64,000 bases of DNA from Chrysomallon squamiferum (Eukaryota; Mollusca; Gastropoda; Neomphalida; Peltospiridae): positions 35,922,522 through 35,986,521 of the forward strand of contig CM022665.1 in the NCBI GenBank assembly GCA_012295275.1, in the 5' to 3' direction. Positions 13,650 through 23,425 of this stretch are shown in pieces. The notes below the pieces were generated by a model. The model did not search any database. It was given only the letters and a program-made list of their open reading frames with translations, and had not been told where the DNA came from. Every line of letters begins with the position of its first letter. The stretch's first letter is position 1. The position numbers and the translations under genes are program-made.

Positions 13650-13800
13650 TGAACTGTTTTTAATTGACAGTGAAATGAAGATACTGAACTATTTTTTATT
13701 AATTGTGAAACGAAGATACTGAACTATTTTTTTTTTTTTTTTTCACAGTGAAATGAAAGTACTGAACTATTTTTTAATTAACAGTGAAATGAAGATGTTG
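13650..13800 (+). repeat. Tandem repeat multiplying the start of GON-gene exon 1
   Basis: Four diverged copies of GTGAAATGAAGATACTGAAC plus a T-rich tail. The last copy is the sequence that carries the start codon at 13789. The third copy has an ATG at 13753 in frame with it, 12 codons upstream. Confidence 0.8.
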
Positions 13801-13840
13801 ATGTGGCTGGTATTGTTCCTTAGTGTCGTCAAACACGCAG
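13789..13840 (+). CDS. GON gene exon 1: signal peptide
   Basis: Encodes MKMLMWLVLFLSVVKHA plus the first base of a split Asp codon, then the donor gtgtgt. The hydrophobic run after a single Lys is a standard secretion signal. The in-frame ATG at 13753 could lengthen it by 12 residues. Confidence 0.75.
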
Positions 13841-14411
13841 GTGTGTTGTATTTGTGTAAATGTTTCTTATTAACGAGATCTATATTTATCTCATTATAAG
13901 CTTCAGTATGTAAATGTTAATGTGGGATTAGAATAGAACGCTGTGAAGTTTCGAATATTCGATTCGATTCCAGATCGTCGCAAAGCTTCGATCCCATTCC
14001 ATTCGATTTCTGTCTGTTCAGAATTTCGAATATTGCAGTGTACGTACATTTGAAAAAGTGTAACAGAATACCTAGCAAGAGTTGATATGAATAAACAAAG
14101 TCAGAATTATTTTTTTTTTTGAATAAAAATAAATAAATAAATAAATACATAAAAAATAAAAATCTTGTCACATTTTAAAATCAAATTCGAATAAATAACA
14201 CATTAACCAAATAATACCTCTATCATACCTATTTTTCTTCCTTTTTTTTTTTTTTTTTTTTTTTTTTCTTTTCATTTGCTGCTTATGAATTAAGCAAATA
14301 TTGTAATGGTGATGGAGCCGGGGGTATGACGTGCAAAGAAAGGTGTATATAAATATATACAATGACAAAGAAATAAATAACGAAAAGATAACAGAACAAC
14401 AACAACAACAA

Positions 14412-14484
<73 letters not shown>

Positions 14485-16562
14485 AATAATAATTAATACG
14501 AAGACATAAACTATTATAAATAATGAATAACAGAGAAGTAAAACTACCTACTGCTGTTATTTCAGACAGTGAGAAAGCTGCAAACTGCTCACATCTGAAG
14601 GAACTAGACGGGACAGTCAAAGATCCATACATTCTGTATCCGCCAGCGCTTGGAAGTCAGTGGGTCAAGATTTACTGTCACAACATGAAGTCGTCACCTT
14701 CAGAATACCTTTCACTGCACTACTTCAACGGCGGCAACTACCCAGACACACGTGACAAACACTGCACCGGTGACTTGTGGAAAGCTCCCAAAGCCGCAAC
14801 CCCCGGGACAACTACATACACTAAAATACGTGTAGATATCGAAGTGAGTAAACATAGTGTGCACAGACACTGACTTCTCTGAGGAGGCAGTGTACATTGT
14901 GTACAGTTTAAATTAAACTGACGTCGAAACGCATTCGAATGGTAATGGCCCGGTTATTCGAAAGTAGGGAACAAATATAGATATGTAGTTTCGGTACACC
15001 GGTACTGGTGACTTACTGGACCTAAATGTGTAGCCTCGAAATAACAGCTGCTCAGTACCACGTATATTTTCAGTGAAGGTCAGACGATCTTGGATATTCG
15101 CCATATGGCTATGTTATGGGATGGAATGAATTTTTTTGTCACCATCATAATACTTACAGGATATTGTTGATTAAATGAACTCAGTGTCAGTTTAATCCAG
15201 TTCGAAGATCAAAATAAGCGCTAATTAAATATCGAAATATGATAACCTAAGTTAAACAAAATGCACAACTTCAATATGAAAACATGCGCTAAGACAATAT
15301 AATCAGATTAACTGCGTTAACGGATGCTCTTTGTCAGGAAGTAGGAACAGCGATTTCGAATAGTCGGAACTTTTAAATCCCTCTCATTTCGGTGCCATTC
15401 ATTTCAGGAGACCGGGCTGACACCATTTATTTTATTACTTTTGTGTTCGTGCTTTAAGACTGTGATAGTGTACACGACTGACTACTCTTTTGTTTTCAGA
15501 CTATGATACTGAACACATTGACTACTATTTTGTTTTCAGTCTGTGATACTGAACAGACTGACTACTATTTTGTTTTCAAACCATGATACTGTACACGACT
15601 GACTACTATTTTGTTTTCAGACTATGATAGTGTACACGACTGACAACTATTTTGTTTTCAGACTATGATAGTGTACACAATTGACTACTATTTTGTTCTC
15701 AGACTATCATAGTAAACACGACTGACTATTTTGTTTCAGACTATGATAGTAAACACGGCTGACTACTTGTTTGCTGAGGTCACTGGATTTCCAATTCCAT
15801 ACGGAACAGCAGCTGACTGTTATTCTGAGCACTACAGCAGAAAACCAAACTGTTCTGTAAGAGGATATTTTGTCATTGATTTGAGAGATATTGGCTTTAT
15901 CATAGATCCTAGGGTACGTTCATACAAATTCGATAAGCAGAATCTTATTATTATTATTATTATTATTATTAATTTATTTATTTAATTTTATTTCTATTTT
16001 AAATGTTTGTATTTATTTATTATTATTTTTATTTTATTTTGGTTATATATAAAACAAATTATTATTTAATAAAGTATAATATAATTAAATCGATGTATCA
16101 CAACGATCCTCTTTCTTTAAAATCGCTGTCGTCGTTGTCGTTTTTGCCTCAGACTGCCTAGGACTTCAGTTTGAAGATTGCAGGTACCAGTCACAGTAAT
16201 AAATTTACTCTGCTAGTAAAAACACGTGTGTAATTTCATACACGGTGTTGCAGGTGTCCTGGGATGTGCATGGTTACAAGGCTTTCATGGATCGCCACAA
16301 TGTAAAGTAGGAGGGACAGAAACATGATCTACGTTGTGGCCGATACTGTGGATCTTGTAGCAACAGTAAACCTTTAAAGTTGAAGCGTTCCATTGGTGAG
16401 AACAGCATTCGTATATGTATTTACTGTAATAGAAAACTTTTAAAGTTAATTTGTTCTGTAAATGAGAAAAATATGAGCGAATATGCATTACCAAATATAC
16501 AAAACTAGATAAGTAAATTTTGAGAGAAAAAAAGTAAAGAAAAAAAGATAAAAAACCCCCTA

Positions 16563-16619
<57 letters not shown>

Positions 16620-17020
16620 AATAAATAATAGTGCACATAATTAAAAAAACAAAACAAAGCTTTATAAGTGAATTCTTAAAATAATTATTATTTCGTTTAT
16701 TTGCTGATTAAACACAGGAAAATATGACGATAATTAGTATCACAGGTCTAGTTGAGAATATTATAAACACGTGTACATTGACTTTATATTAAGTGTTTGT
16801 TATCTGCAGTGGATGGAAACTGGGGGTCGTGGACAGCAGTGAAAAGTGAAGATTGCAGCGTGACATGTGAAACTGGCAGAACTCAGGTGTTTTATAAAAG
16901 GAAATGTGACAATCCCAAACCTAAACACACTGGAAAATCTTGTGTGGGCCTCTCGATGAAGTCGAAGATTGAGACTTGTTTTTTAACTATATGTCCTGGT
17001 ATACAGAAATCATATATGAT

Positions 17021-17081
<61 letters not shown>

Positions 17082-19463
17082 AATAATAATATAACAAATA
17101 CACGTACGAACATACGCAATCTGTCTGGGAGTGCGCCTACAAATACTGACAGATAGGTAGACAGACAGACAGAGAGGTAGGTAGTTCGTCAGAGTTGGTA
17201 GTATACCGAAAGCCACATCCAACTATACTGATTGTTATGTACACATGCGTACTGATAACTGTTTCAGATGTTTTGTGTAAGTCTGTTTGTCTGTTTTCTG
17301 CCTAAGACAGTATACTTTTAACTGAGTATATGATATGTTTTTCTCTGTGTGTATGAATGTATTGCTATTTTTTGTATGCTATGTATATAAGTAGCTGTAT
17401 GTATGTATGAAGGTATGTATGCATGTATGTAGGTAGGTAGGTAGGTATGTAGGTGGGTATGCATAGGTGGTATGTTTGTATGTTTGTGCATATGTTTGTA
17501 TTTAGATGTGTATGTAAGTATGTATACGTGTAAATGTATGTAGTAGGTAGGTGGGTATTCGTGGGTGTAACTAGGTTTGTGGATGTTGTAAGACTTACGT
17601 ATAAAATGTTACGTTGCAGTGGACGGTGGTTGGAGTGAGTGGAAAAATTTAGACTACGTGGGGCAGTGCACTGTTACCTGTGGGCTGGGGATTAAAAGGA
17701 AGTATTATAAGCGGACGTGTAACAATCCTGTGCCCAGGGGTGCCGGGCTGAAATGTCCTGGAAGTCACGTGATCAGTGTGGCAGAGATTTGTAACACAAA
17801 TATTACTTGTTCAGGTGCTGAGTCTGTTGATTTATTCATCCGAGTAGAAAATATCAAAATAGAGAATACAGGTTAAAAAGCAACAAAACTGTTGGTTATT
17901 TTTGTATTTCTTTCACTTTCATTGTCGTATTCTAAGATAATTCAAATTTGTTTCGACGAAAATCTGGTTATATTTAAGAAGTAAGAAATTCGATGTGACG
18001 TTTTATAATTTGTCATCATTTCCCAGTCTAAGTAGATTAGATACCAAGAAGTAGCTGAAGTGACTTTCTTCTTCAGTGTCATTATTTTACTAAAACAACG
18101 TTTTGCACCATATGATGATTAATACACACACACTTACATATATATATATACATACATTCTCAGAAACACACACACATACACACCTTGGAACAAACATCTC
18201 CACACACTGAGTAAAGAGGACTGGGCTGGACACTCCTTTCACGGTGTGTCTAATCCAAATATCACACCTAATCAGTGTATGTTTAAATATTTGCTTGTGG
18301 AATGCTGTCTCAGTAAATAAAGATTGTAATTTGTCTAGATCATCTGCCAGTTAATGGCGGCTGGGGTCAGTGGAGAAACACGAGTTTCAGCAGCTGCAGC
18401 ACATCGTGTGAAACTGGGGTGATGACGATATTCCAGACTCGAGACTGCGACAGTCCCAGTCCTGCTCTGGGTGGACGACCGTGCCGAGGAAGAAGGAACC
18501 AAACGACTGTAGATGTGTGCAACCAACACATACCTTGTGCAGGTAAACCGAGAAGAAGGTGCCAGAAAAATAAACAACTTTTCTGAGTAACTGTTATATA
18601 CAGTTTGCAGAGAAGTATGTACAGGAAAATAAAAGGGGTTGTCAGAATTGAAATGCACACCAGAACCAAGACATGTTGACAGTATACAGATATGTTAGAG
18701 AGATGACGTATACTTACAGTTTACATGTCATGTTACTAACAACTGAATTGCTAATATTAAGTAAAGAAAAATCTGGAGAAATGTCACAGACAAGTAAAGT
18801 TTAGAGAAATGTCACAGATAAGTACAGTTTAGAGAAATGTCATAAATAAGAAAAGTTTAGAGAAATGTCATAGATAAGTAGAGTTTAGAGAATTATCACA
18901 GATAAGTAGAGTTTAGAGAAATGTCAAAGATAACTAAAATTTAGAGAAATGTCACGGATAAGTAAAGTTTAGAGAAATGTCACAGATAAGTAAAGTTTAG
19001 AGAAATGTCACAGTTAACTAAAGTTTAGAGAAATGTCAGAGATAAATAAACTTCAGACAAGTTTCACAGATAAGTAGAGTTTAGAGAAATGTCACAGATA
19101 AGTAAAGTTTGGAGAAATGTCACATATAAGTACAGTTTAGACAAGTGTCACAGATAAATACAGTTTAGAGAAATCTCACAGAAAAGTAAAGTTTAGAGAA
19201 AGGTCAGTGATAAGTAAAGTTTAGAGAAATGTCAAAGATAAGTAGAGTTTAGAGAAATGTCACAGATAAGTGAAGTTTAGAGAAATGAAGCCTTATTAAT
19301 ATTAATGTTTCAACATGGTATCGGCTCGTTGTCGGCCAGTGTGTCAACTGTGTACGGATTGTGACGTTAGGCAGGAACTGTACGAACCCAGTCCCCATGG
19401 GGTCGGGATTACCATGCAGCGGATACTATTCCAGTGAGACGACAGAGTCGTGTAACTGTAATG
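13789..19463 (+). CDS. Secreted GON-domain/TSP1-repeat protein (one in-frame stop; 3' end not found)
   Basis: Exons are 13789-13840, 14566-14843, 15740-15913, 16254-16395, 16810-16998, 17620-17814 and 18351-18542, plus a degraded one ending at 19463. All are GT/AG bounded with agreeing phases. Domains in order: a hydrophobic signal peptide (about 17 residues), a GON domain over three exons, then TSP1 repeats each on one phase 1-1 exon. GON marks are YCHNM, FPIPYGTAADCYS and CGRYCGSC. GON is otherwise known at the C-terminus of ADAMTS9, ADAMTS20 and GON-1; here it is N-terminal, there is no metalloprotease domain, and TSP1 follows. The likely role is an extracellular matrix or cell-surface-binding protein, which is inference. 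A TAG at 16308-16310 interrupts the frame while sequence and phase beyond it are preserved. The gene may therefore be a young pseudogene, carry a base error, or be rescued at RNA level. No polyadenylation signal was assigned. Confidence 0.82.
14237..14266. repeat. T-rich run in intron
   Basis: A poly-T tract in the first intron of the GON gene, with no further structure. Confidence 0.7.
14396..14483. repeat. (CAA)n microsatellite
   Basis: About 28 CAA units in the first intron. The opposite-strand reading gives a poly-Cys or poly-Leu frame with no biological support. Confidence 0.95.
14566..14843 (+). CDS. GON gene exon 2: N-terminal half of the GON domain
   Basis: Acceptor atttcag; the first two bases complete Asp. 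The 92 codons include NCSHLKEL, WVKIYCHNM, SEYLSLHYFNGGNYPD and TYTKIRVDIE. These match the GON pattern of a Cys, a YCHGM-type motif, a FLTL-type strand, Tyr-rich loops and a K-I-R-x-D-x end. Donor gtgagt, phase 0. Confidence 0.85.
15459..15779 (+). repeat. Tandem array of 37-41 bp units spanning the exon-3 splice acceptor
   Basis: Eight units of the form ACTATGATAGTGTACACGAC, then TGACTACTATTTTGTTTTCAG. Six inter-unit junctions end in a pyrimidine-rich TTTTGTTTTCAG or a near copy, each a plausible acceptor followed by the same exon start. The last unit is coding (TMIVNTADYLFAE); there the tail reads CTTGTTTGCTGAG instead of an acceptor. Confidence 0.9.
15740..15913 (+). CDS. GON gene exon 3: central GON domain
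   Basis: 58 codons, TMIVNTADYLFAEV then GFPIPYGTAADCYSEHY and RGYFVIDLRDIGFIIDPR. It corresponds to the GON segment with the P-(V/I)-P-(F/Y)-(A/G)-T-A-x-DCYS motif. Phase 0 at both ends. Its acceptor and first 40 bases are the last unit of a tandem array. Confidence 0.88.
15947..16080. repeat. (ATT)n and AT-rich stretch in intron
   Basis: (TTA)n runs directly after GON exon 3, followed by degenerate ATTT repeats. Confidence 0.85.
16254..16395 (+). CDS. GON gene exon 4: C-terminal GON domain with in-frame TAG
   Basis: Reads VSWDVHGYKAFMDRHNVK, then TAG at 16308-16310, then EGQKHDLRCGRYCGSC and a basic tail. It ends one base into the next codon before the donor gtgaga. The CG-x-YCG-x-C ending is the GON signature and lies after the stop, so the stop breaks an otherwise intact exon. 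Confidence 0.8.
16562..16628. repeat. (AAT)n then (AAAT)n microsatellite
   Basis: About 16 AAT units and 4 AAAT units in the intron between GON exon 4 and TSP1 repeat 1. Confidence 0.9.
16810..16998 (+). CDS. GON gene exon 5: TSP1 repeat 1
   Basis: 189 bases, phase 1-1: VDGNWGSWTAVKSEDCSVTC, then GRTQVFYKRKCDNPKPKHTG, ending ETCFLTICPG. It has the W-x-x-W of TSP1 (C-mannosylation motif), the CSVTC core and six cysteines. Confidence 0.9.
17024..17078. repeat. (CT)n microsatellite
   Basis: About 27 CT units just after TSP1 exon 1. Confidence 0.95.
17395..17560. repeat. GTAT/GTAG-rich microsatellite
   Basis: Degenerate GTAT, GTAG and TGTA units in the intron before TSP1 repeat 2. Confidence 0.85.
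17620..17814 (+). CDS. GON gene exon 6: TSP1 repeat 2
   Basis: 195 bases, phase 1-1: VDGGWSEWKNLDYVGQCTVT with CGLGIKRKYYKRTCNNPVP and EICNTNITCSG. Six cysteines and W-x-x-W are kept. Confidence 0.9.
18351..18542 (+). CDS. GON gene exon 7: TSP1 repeat 3
   Basis: 192 bases, phase 1-1, acceptor tgccag: VNGGWGQWRNTSFSSCSTSC, MTIFQTRDCDSPSPALGGRP, DVCNQHIPCAG. Six cysteines and W-x-x-W are kept. Donor gtaaac. Confidence 0.9.
18762..19289. repeat. 28-bp satellite, about 19 units, with a GATA motif
   Basis: The unit is AGTTTAGAGAAATGTCAC plus AGATAAGTAA. It lies between TSP1 exon 3 and the degraded TSP1 exon 4. Most units contain AGATAA, a match to the GATA-factor site WGATAR. Confidence 0.95.
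19355..19463 (+). pseudogene. GON gene: degraded fourth TSP1 repeat
   Basis: The C-terminal two thirds of a TSP1 exon are readable: GRNCTNPVPMGSGLPCSGYY then ETTESCNCNG with a phase-1 donor gtcagt, as in the other TSP1 exons. The W-x-x-W and CSxTC start is missing; the 28-bp satellite ends about 65 bases upstream. The left edge is approximate. Confidence 0.6.
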
Positions 19464-21425
19464 GTCAGTGTTGATAATAATGAAATGCAGTGACGTCAGT
19501 GTTGCTAATTATGACATGTAGTGACGTCAGTGTAGCTAATAATGACTTGTAGTGACGACAGTCTTGCAAATGGTTACATCAGTGTTGATAACAATGACAT
19601 GTTTTAAGTTAGTGTTGCTAACAATGACGTACTGACGTCAGTGTTGCTAATAATGACTTGTAGTGACGTCAGTGTTGCAAAAGAGGAAGAGTAGAGACGT
19701 CAGTGTTGCTAATAATTATATGTAGTGACGTCAGTGATGCTAATAATGACTTGTAGTGACGTCAATGTTGCTATTAATGACTAGTAGTTACATCAGTTTT
19801 GCTAATAATGAGGTAGTGACGTCAATGTTCACAATAATCACTGATATTGAAGTCAATGTTGCTAATAACGACTTCTAGTGACGTCAGTGTTGCTAATGAG
19901 GACTTGTAATAATGTCAGACTTGCTAATGAGCACTACTAGTGACGTCAGTGTTGCTAATAATGACTTAAAGTGACGTCATCGTTGCTAACTATGACATGG
20001 ATTAATTCAGTTTTGCTAGTAATGACTTGTAGTGACATCGGTGTTGCTAATAATGACTTGTACTGACTTCAGTTTTGCTAATAATGATCGGTAATGAAGT
20101 GAGAGTTGCTAATGAGGACTAGTAGTGACGTCAGTGTTGCTAATAATGACTTGTAGTGACGGTGCTGTTGCTAAAAATGATATATAGTGATATCAGTGTT
20201 GCTAATAATGATCGGTAATGAAGTCAGTGTTGCTAATAATGACATGTAGTGATGTCAGCGTTGTTAATAATGACTTATAGTTATATCAGTTTTGCTAATG
20301 ATAACTTGTAGTGACGGTGGTGTTGCTAATAATGACTTGAAGGGACGTCAGTGTTGTTAATAATGACTTGTATTGAGGTCTTAACAAAAGTCAAAAGGTC
20401 AGTGTACCCCAATATTCTTCAACAATACCAATTTTAGGAAGATTGTTCGGGTTTAAAAATAATTTTTTTCGCTGTTTTCACACAGAATGACCCCTTGCAG
20501 TGATGTCAGATTTCCTAATAATGACTTGAAATGACGCCATTGTTACTAACAATGACATGTATTAAGTCAGTGTTGCTAGTAATGAATTGTAGTGAAGTCG
20601 GTGTTGCTAATAATGTCTTGTACTGACGTTAGTTTTGCAAATAATGAATTGTAGTCACGTCAGTCTTGATAATGTGGAATAGTCCTGACGCCCGGGTTGC
20701 TAATAATGATAAATAGTGACGTCAGGGTTGCTAATAATGATTTGTAATTACGTCAGAGCTGCTATTGATGACAGGCAGTGACGTCAGTGTTCCTAATGAT
20801 GACTTGTAATGACGCCAGTGTTACTAATAATGACTGATAGTGGCATCAGTGTTGCTAATAATCACTTGTCACGGTGGTGTTGCTAATGAGGTCTAGTAGT
20901 GACGTCAGTGTTGCTAATGAGGACAAGTAGTGACGGTGGTGATGCTAATGAGGACTATTAGTGAAGTCAGTTTTGCTAATAATAAATAGTAGTGACGTTA
21001 GTTTTGATAATAATGATTTATAGTGACGTCAGTTTTGCTAATAATAACTTGAATTGATGTCAGTATTGCTAATGAGGAATAGTAGTGACGTCAGTCTTGC
21101 TAATAATGACTTTTAGTGATATCAGTGATACTAATAATGACTTGTAGTGACATGAGTGTCGCTAATAATGACACTGTTACTTCTGTGTTGCTAATAATGA
21201 CTTGTAATGAAGTCATAACAAAGGTCAAAAACGTCAGTGTACCCTATCATTCTTCAATCCTTATCATCTTGCTTTTTCAACAATATCAATTTTATGAAGA
21301 CTGTTCGGGTTTATAAATTTATGTTTTCGATCTTCTGAAAAGGAATGACCCCTAGAACTGATGTCAGGTTTGATAATAATGACTTGTAGTGACGTCAGTG
21401 TTGGTAATAATCACTTGAATAATCA
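19464..21425. repeat. 31-bp satellite carrying CRE palindromes (TGACGTCA)
   Basis: The consensus unit is TGACGTCAGTGTTGCTAATA then ATGACTTGTAG, repeated about 55-60 times in 2 kb. TGACGTCA is the full CREB/ATF cAMP-response element; I count about 17 exact copies. Two related 120-130 bp inserts without the unit (about 20385-20500 and 21215-21350) share GTGTACCC and GACTGTTCGGGTTTA-type sequence. They indicate a higher-order repeat of roughly 830 bp. Confidence 0.92.
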
Positions 21426-23425
21426 GAGAGAGCAGAGTGTTTAAACTCATTAAAGTATTTCATAAATAAATAATAAAGAAATGGTAACACGTAGAAAAAA
21501 GAAGGAAGGATGGAATGAAAGATAGGAAATAAAAGATGGAAAAGAAAGAAAGAAAAGAAAGAAAGAAAGATAGAAAAGAAAGAAGGAAGGATAGTAAGAA
21601 AATAAAAAAGGAAAGAAAGAAAGAAAGAAAATACTGAAGCAGCTTAAAGAATGAACAAAAATTAATAAAAAAAAAAAAAGAACTAACGTAACAGAACGAA
21701 GCGTGGTACTATTTAAACGCAGCATTCTTTCAACTTTTATTCATAATAAAATATAAAATCGTATGTGTACTGCATTGATTAGCAGGATAAGAATTTCCAT
21801 ACTGAATTCATTTGATTACTGAGAAAGAAAACAGAGAATACTGACTGACTGAAAAAAAAGAAAAATAAAAGCTTATGCGAAATATGTTCACTGATATATT
21901 TAGAGTCGCCTCCCTTATGCGAGAAGTGTTCACTTCTATATTTAGAGTTACTTTCCCTATGTGAGAGGTGTTCACTGGTATTTAGAGTCGCCTCCCCTAT
22001 GTGAGATGTGTTCACTAGTATACTTAGAGTTGCCTCCCTTATGTGAGATGTGTTGACTGGTATTTAGAGTCGCCTCCCCTATGTGAGATGTGTTCACTGG
22101 TATATTTGGAGTGGCCTCCCTTATGTGAGATGTGTTCACTGGTATTAAGAAAATAAGATAGAAAACTCGAATACAAAAGCTCAACTAAATAATCAGTGAG
22201 AGCAGAGTGTTTAAACTGATTAAAGTATTTCATAAATAAATAATAAAGAAATGGTAACACGTAGAAAAAAGAAGGAAGGATGGAATGAAAGATAGGAAAT
22301 AAAAGATGGAAAAGATAGAAAGAAAAGAAAGAAAGAAAGATAGCAAAGAAAGAAGGAAGGATAGTAAGAAAATAAAGAAGGAAAGAAAGAAAGAAAGAAA
22401 ATACTGAAGCAGCTTAAAGAATGAACAAAAATTAATAAAAAAAAAAAAAGAACTAACGTAACAGAACGAAGCGTGGTACTATTTAAACGCAGCATTCTTT
22501 CAACTTTTATTCATAATAAAATATAAAATCGTATGTGTACTGCATTGATTAGCAGGATAAGAATTTCCATACTGAATTTCTTCATTTGATTACTGAGAAA
22601 GGAAACAGAGAATACTGACTGACTGAAGAAAAAAAAATAATAAATAAAGGCTTATGCGAAATATGTTCACTGATATATTTAGAGTCGCCTCCCTTATGCG
22701 AGAAGTGTTCACTTCTATATTTAGAGTTACTTTCCCAATGTGAGAGGTGGTCACTGGTATTTAGAGTCGCCTCCCCTATGTGAGATGTGTTAACGGGTAC
22801 ACATAGAGTTGCCTCCCTTATGTGAGATGTGTTCACTGGTATTTAGAGTCGCCTCCCCTATGTGAGATGTGTTCACGGGTATACTTAGAGTTGCCTCCCT
22901 TATGTGAGATGTGTTCACTGGTATTTAGAGTCGCCTCCCCTATGTGAGATGTGTTCACTGGTATATTTGGAGTGGCCTCCCTTATGTGAGATGTGTTCAC
23001 TGGTATTAAGAAAATAAGATAGAAAACTCGAATACAAAAGCTCAAGTAAATAATCAGTCAGAGCAGAGTGTTTAAACTCATTAAAGTATTTCATAAATAA
23101 ATAATAAAGAAATGGTAACACGTAGAAAAAAGAAGAAAGGATGGAATGAAAGATAGGAAATGAAAGATGGAAAAGATAGAAAGAAAAGAAAGAAAGATAG
23201 ATAGAAAAGAAACAAGGAAGGATAGTAAGAAAAGAAAGAAGGAAAGAAAGAAAGAAAGAAAATATTGAAGCAGCTTAAAGAATGAACAAAAATTAATTAA
23301 AAAAGAAAAGAACTAACGTAACAGAACGAAGCGTGGAACTATTTAAACGCAGCATTCTTTCAACTTTTATTCATAATAAAATATAAAATCATATGTGTAC
23401 TGCATGGATTAGCAGGATAAGAATT
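21425..23425 (-). repeat. Satellite B, left cluster, about 2.5 units
   Basis: Units of about 770-860 bp. Each has a conserved block around GAACGAAGCGTGGTACTATT, an array of 41-42 bp core repeats (GTGAGATGTGTTCACTGGTA with TTTAGAGTCGCCTCCCCTAT), a block around AAAACTCGAATACAAAAGCT, and a (GAAA)n-rich tract. It directly abuts the CRE satellite. Open frames on the minus strand are repeat artefacts. Confidence 0.95.

Noticed and set aside
14168-14632. ORF with poly-Cys or poly-Leu stretch on the minus strand
   Set aside because: It is the antisense reading of an intronic (CAA)n microsatellite and overlaps GON exon 2 on the other strand.
19464-21425. CRISPR-like array of direct repeats
   Set aside because: The units are contiguous and 31 bp with no unique spacers, in a spliced eukaryotic genome, so it is a satellite.
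21450-23121. Many 60-96 codon minus-strand ORFs with repeated NTSHIGEATLN and SEHISHKGG peptides
   Set aside because: The peptides are different reading frames of one 41-42 bp satellite core, and the frame rotates within a unit because cores are not all multiples of three. They are repeat artefacts; the same holds for 40052-48371.
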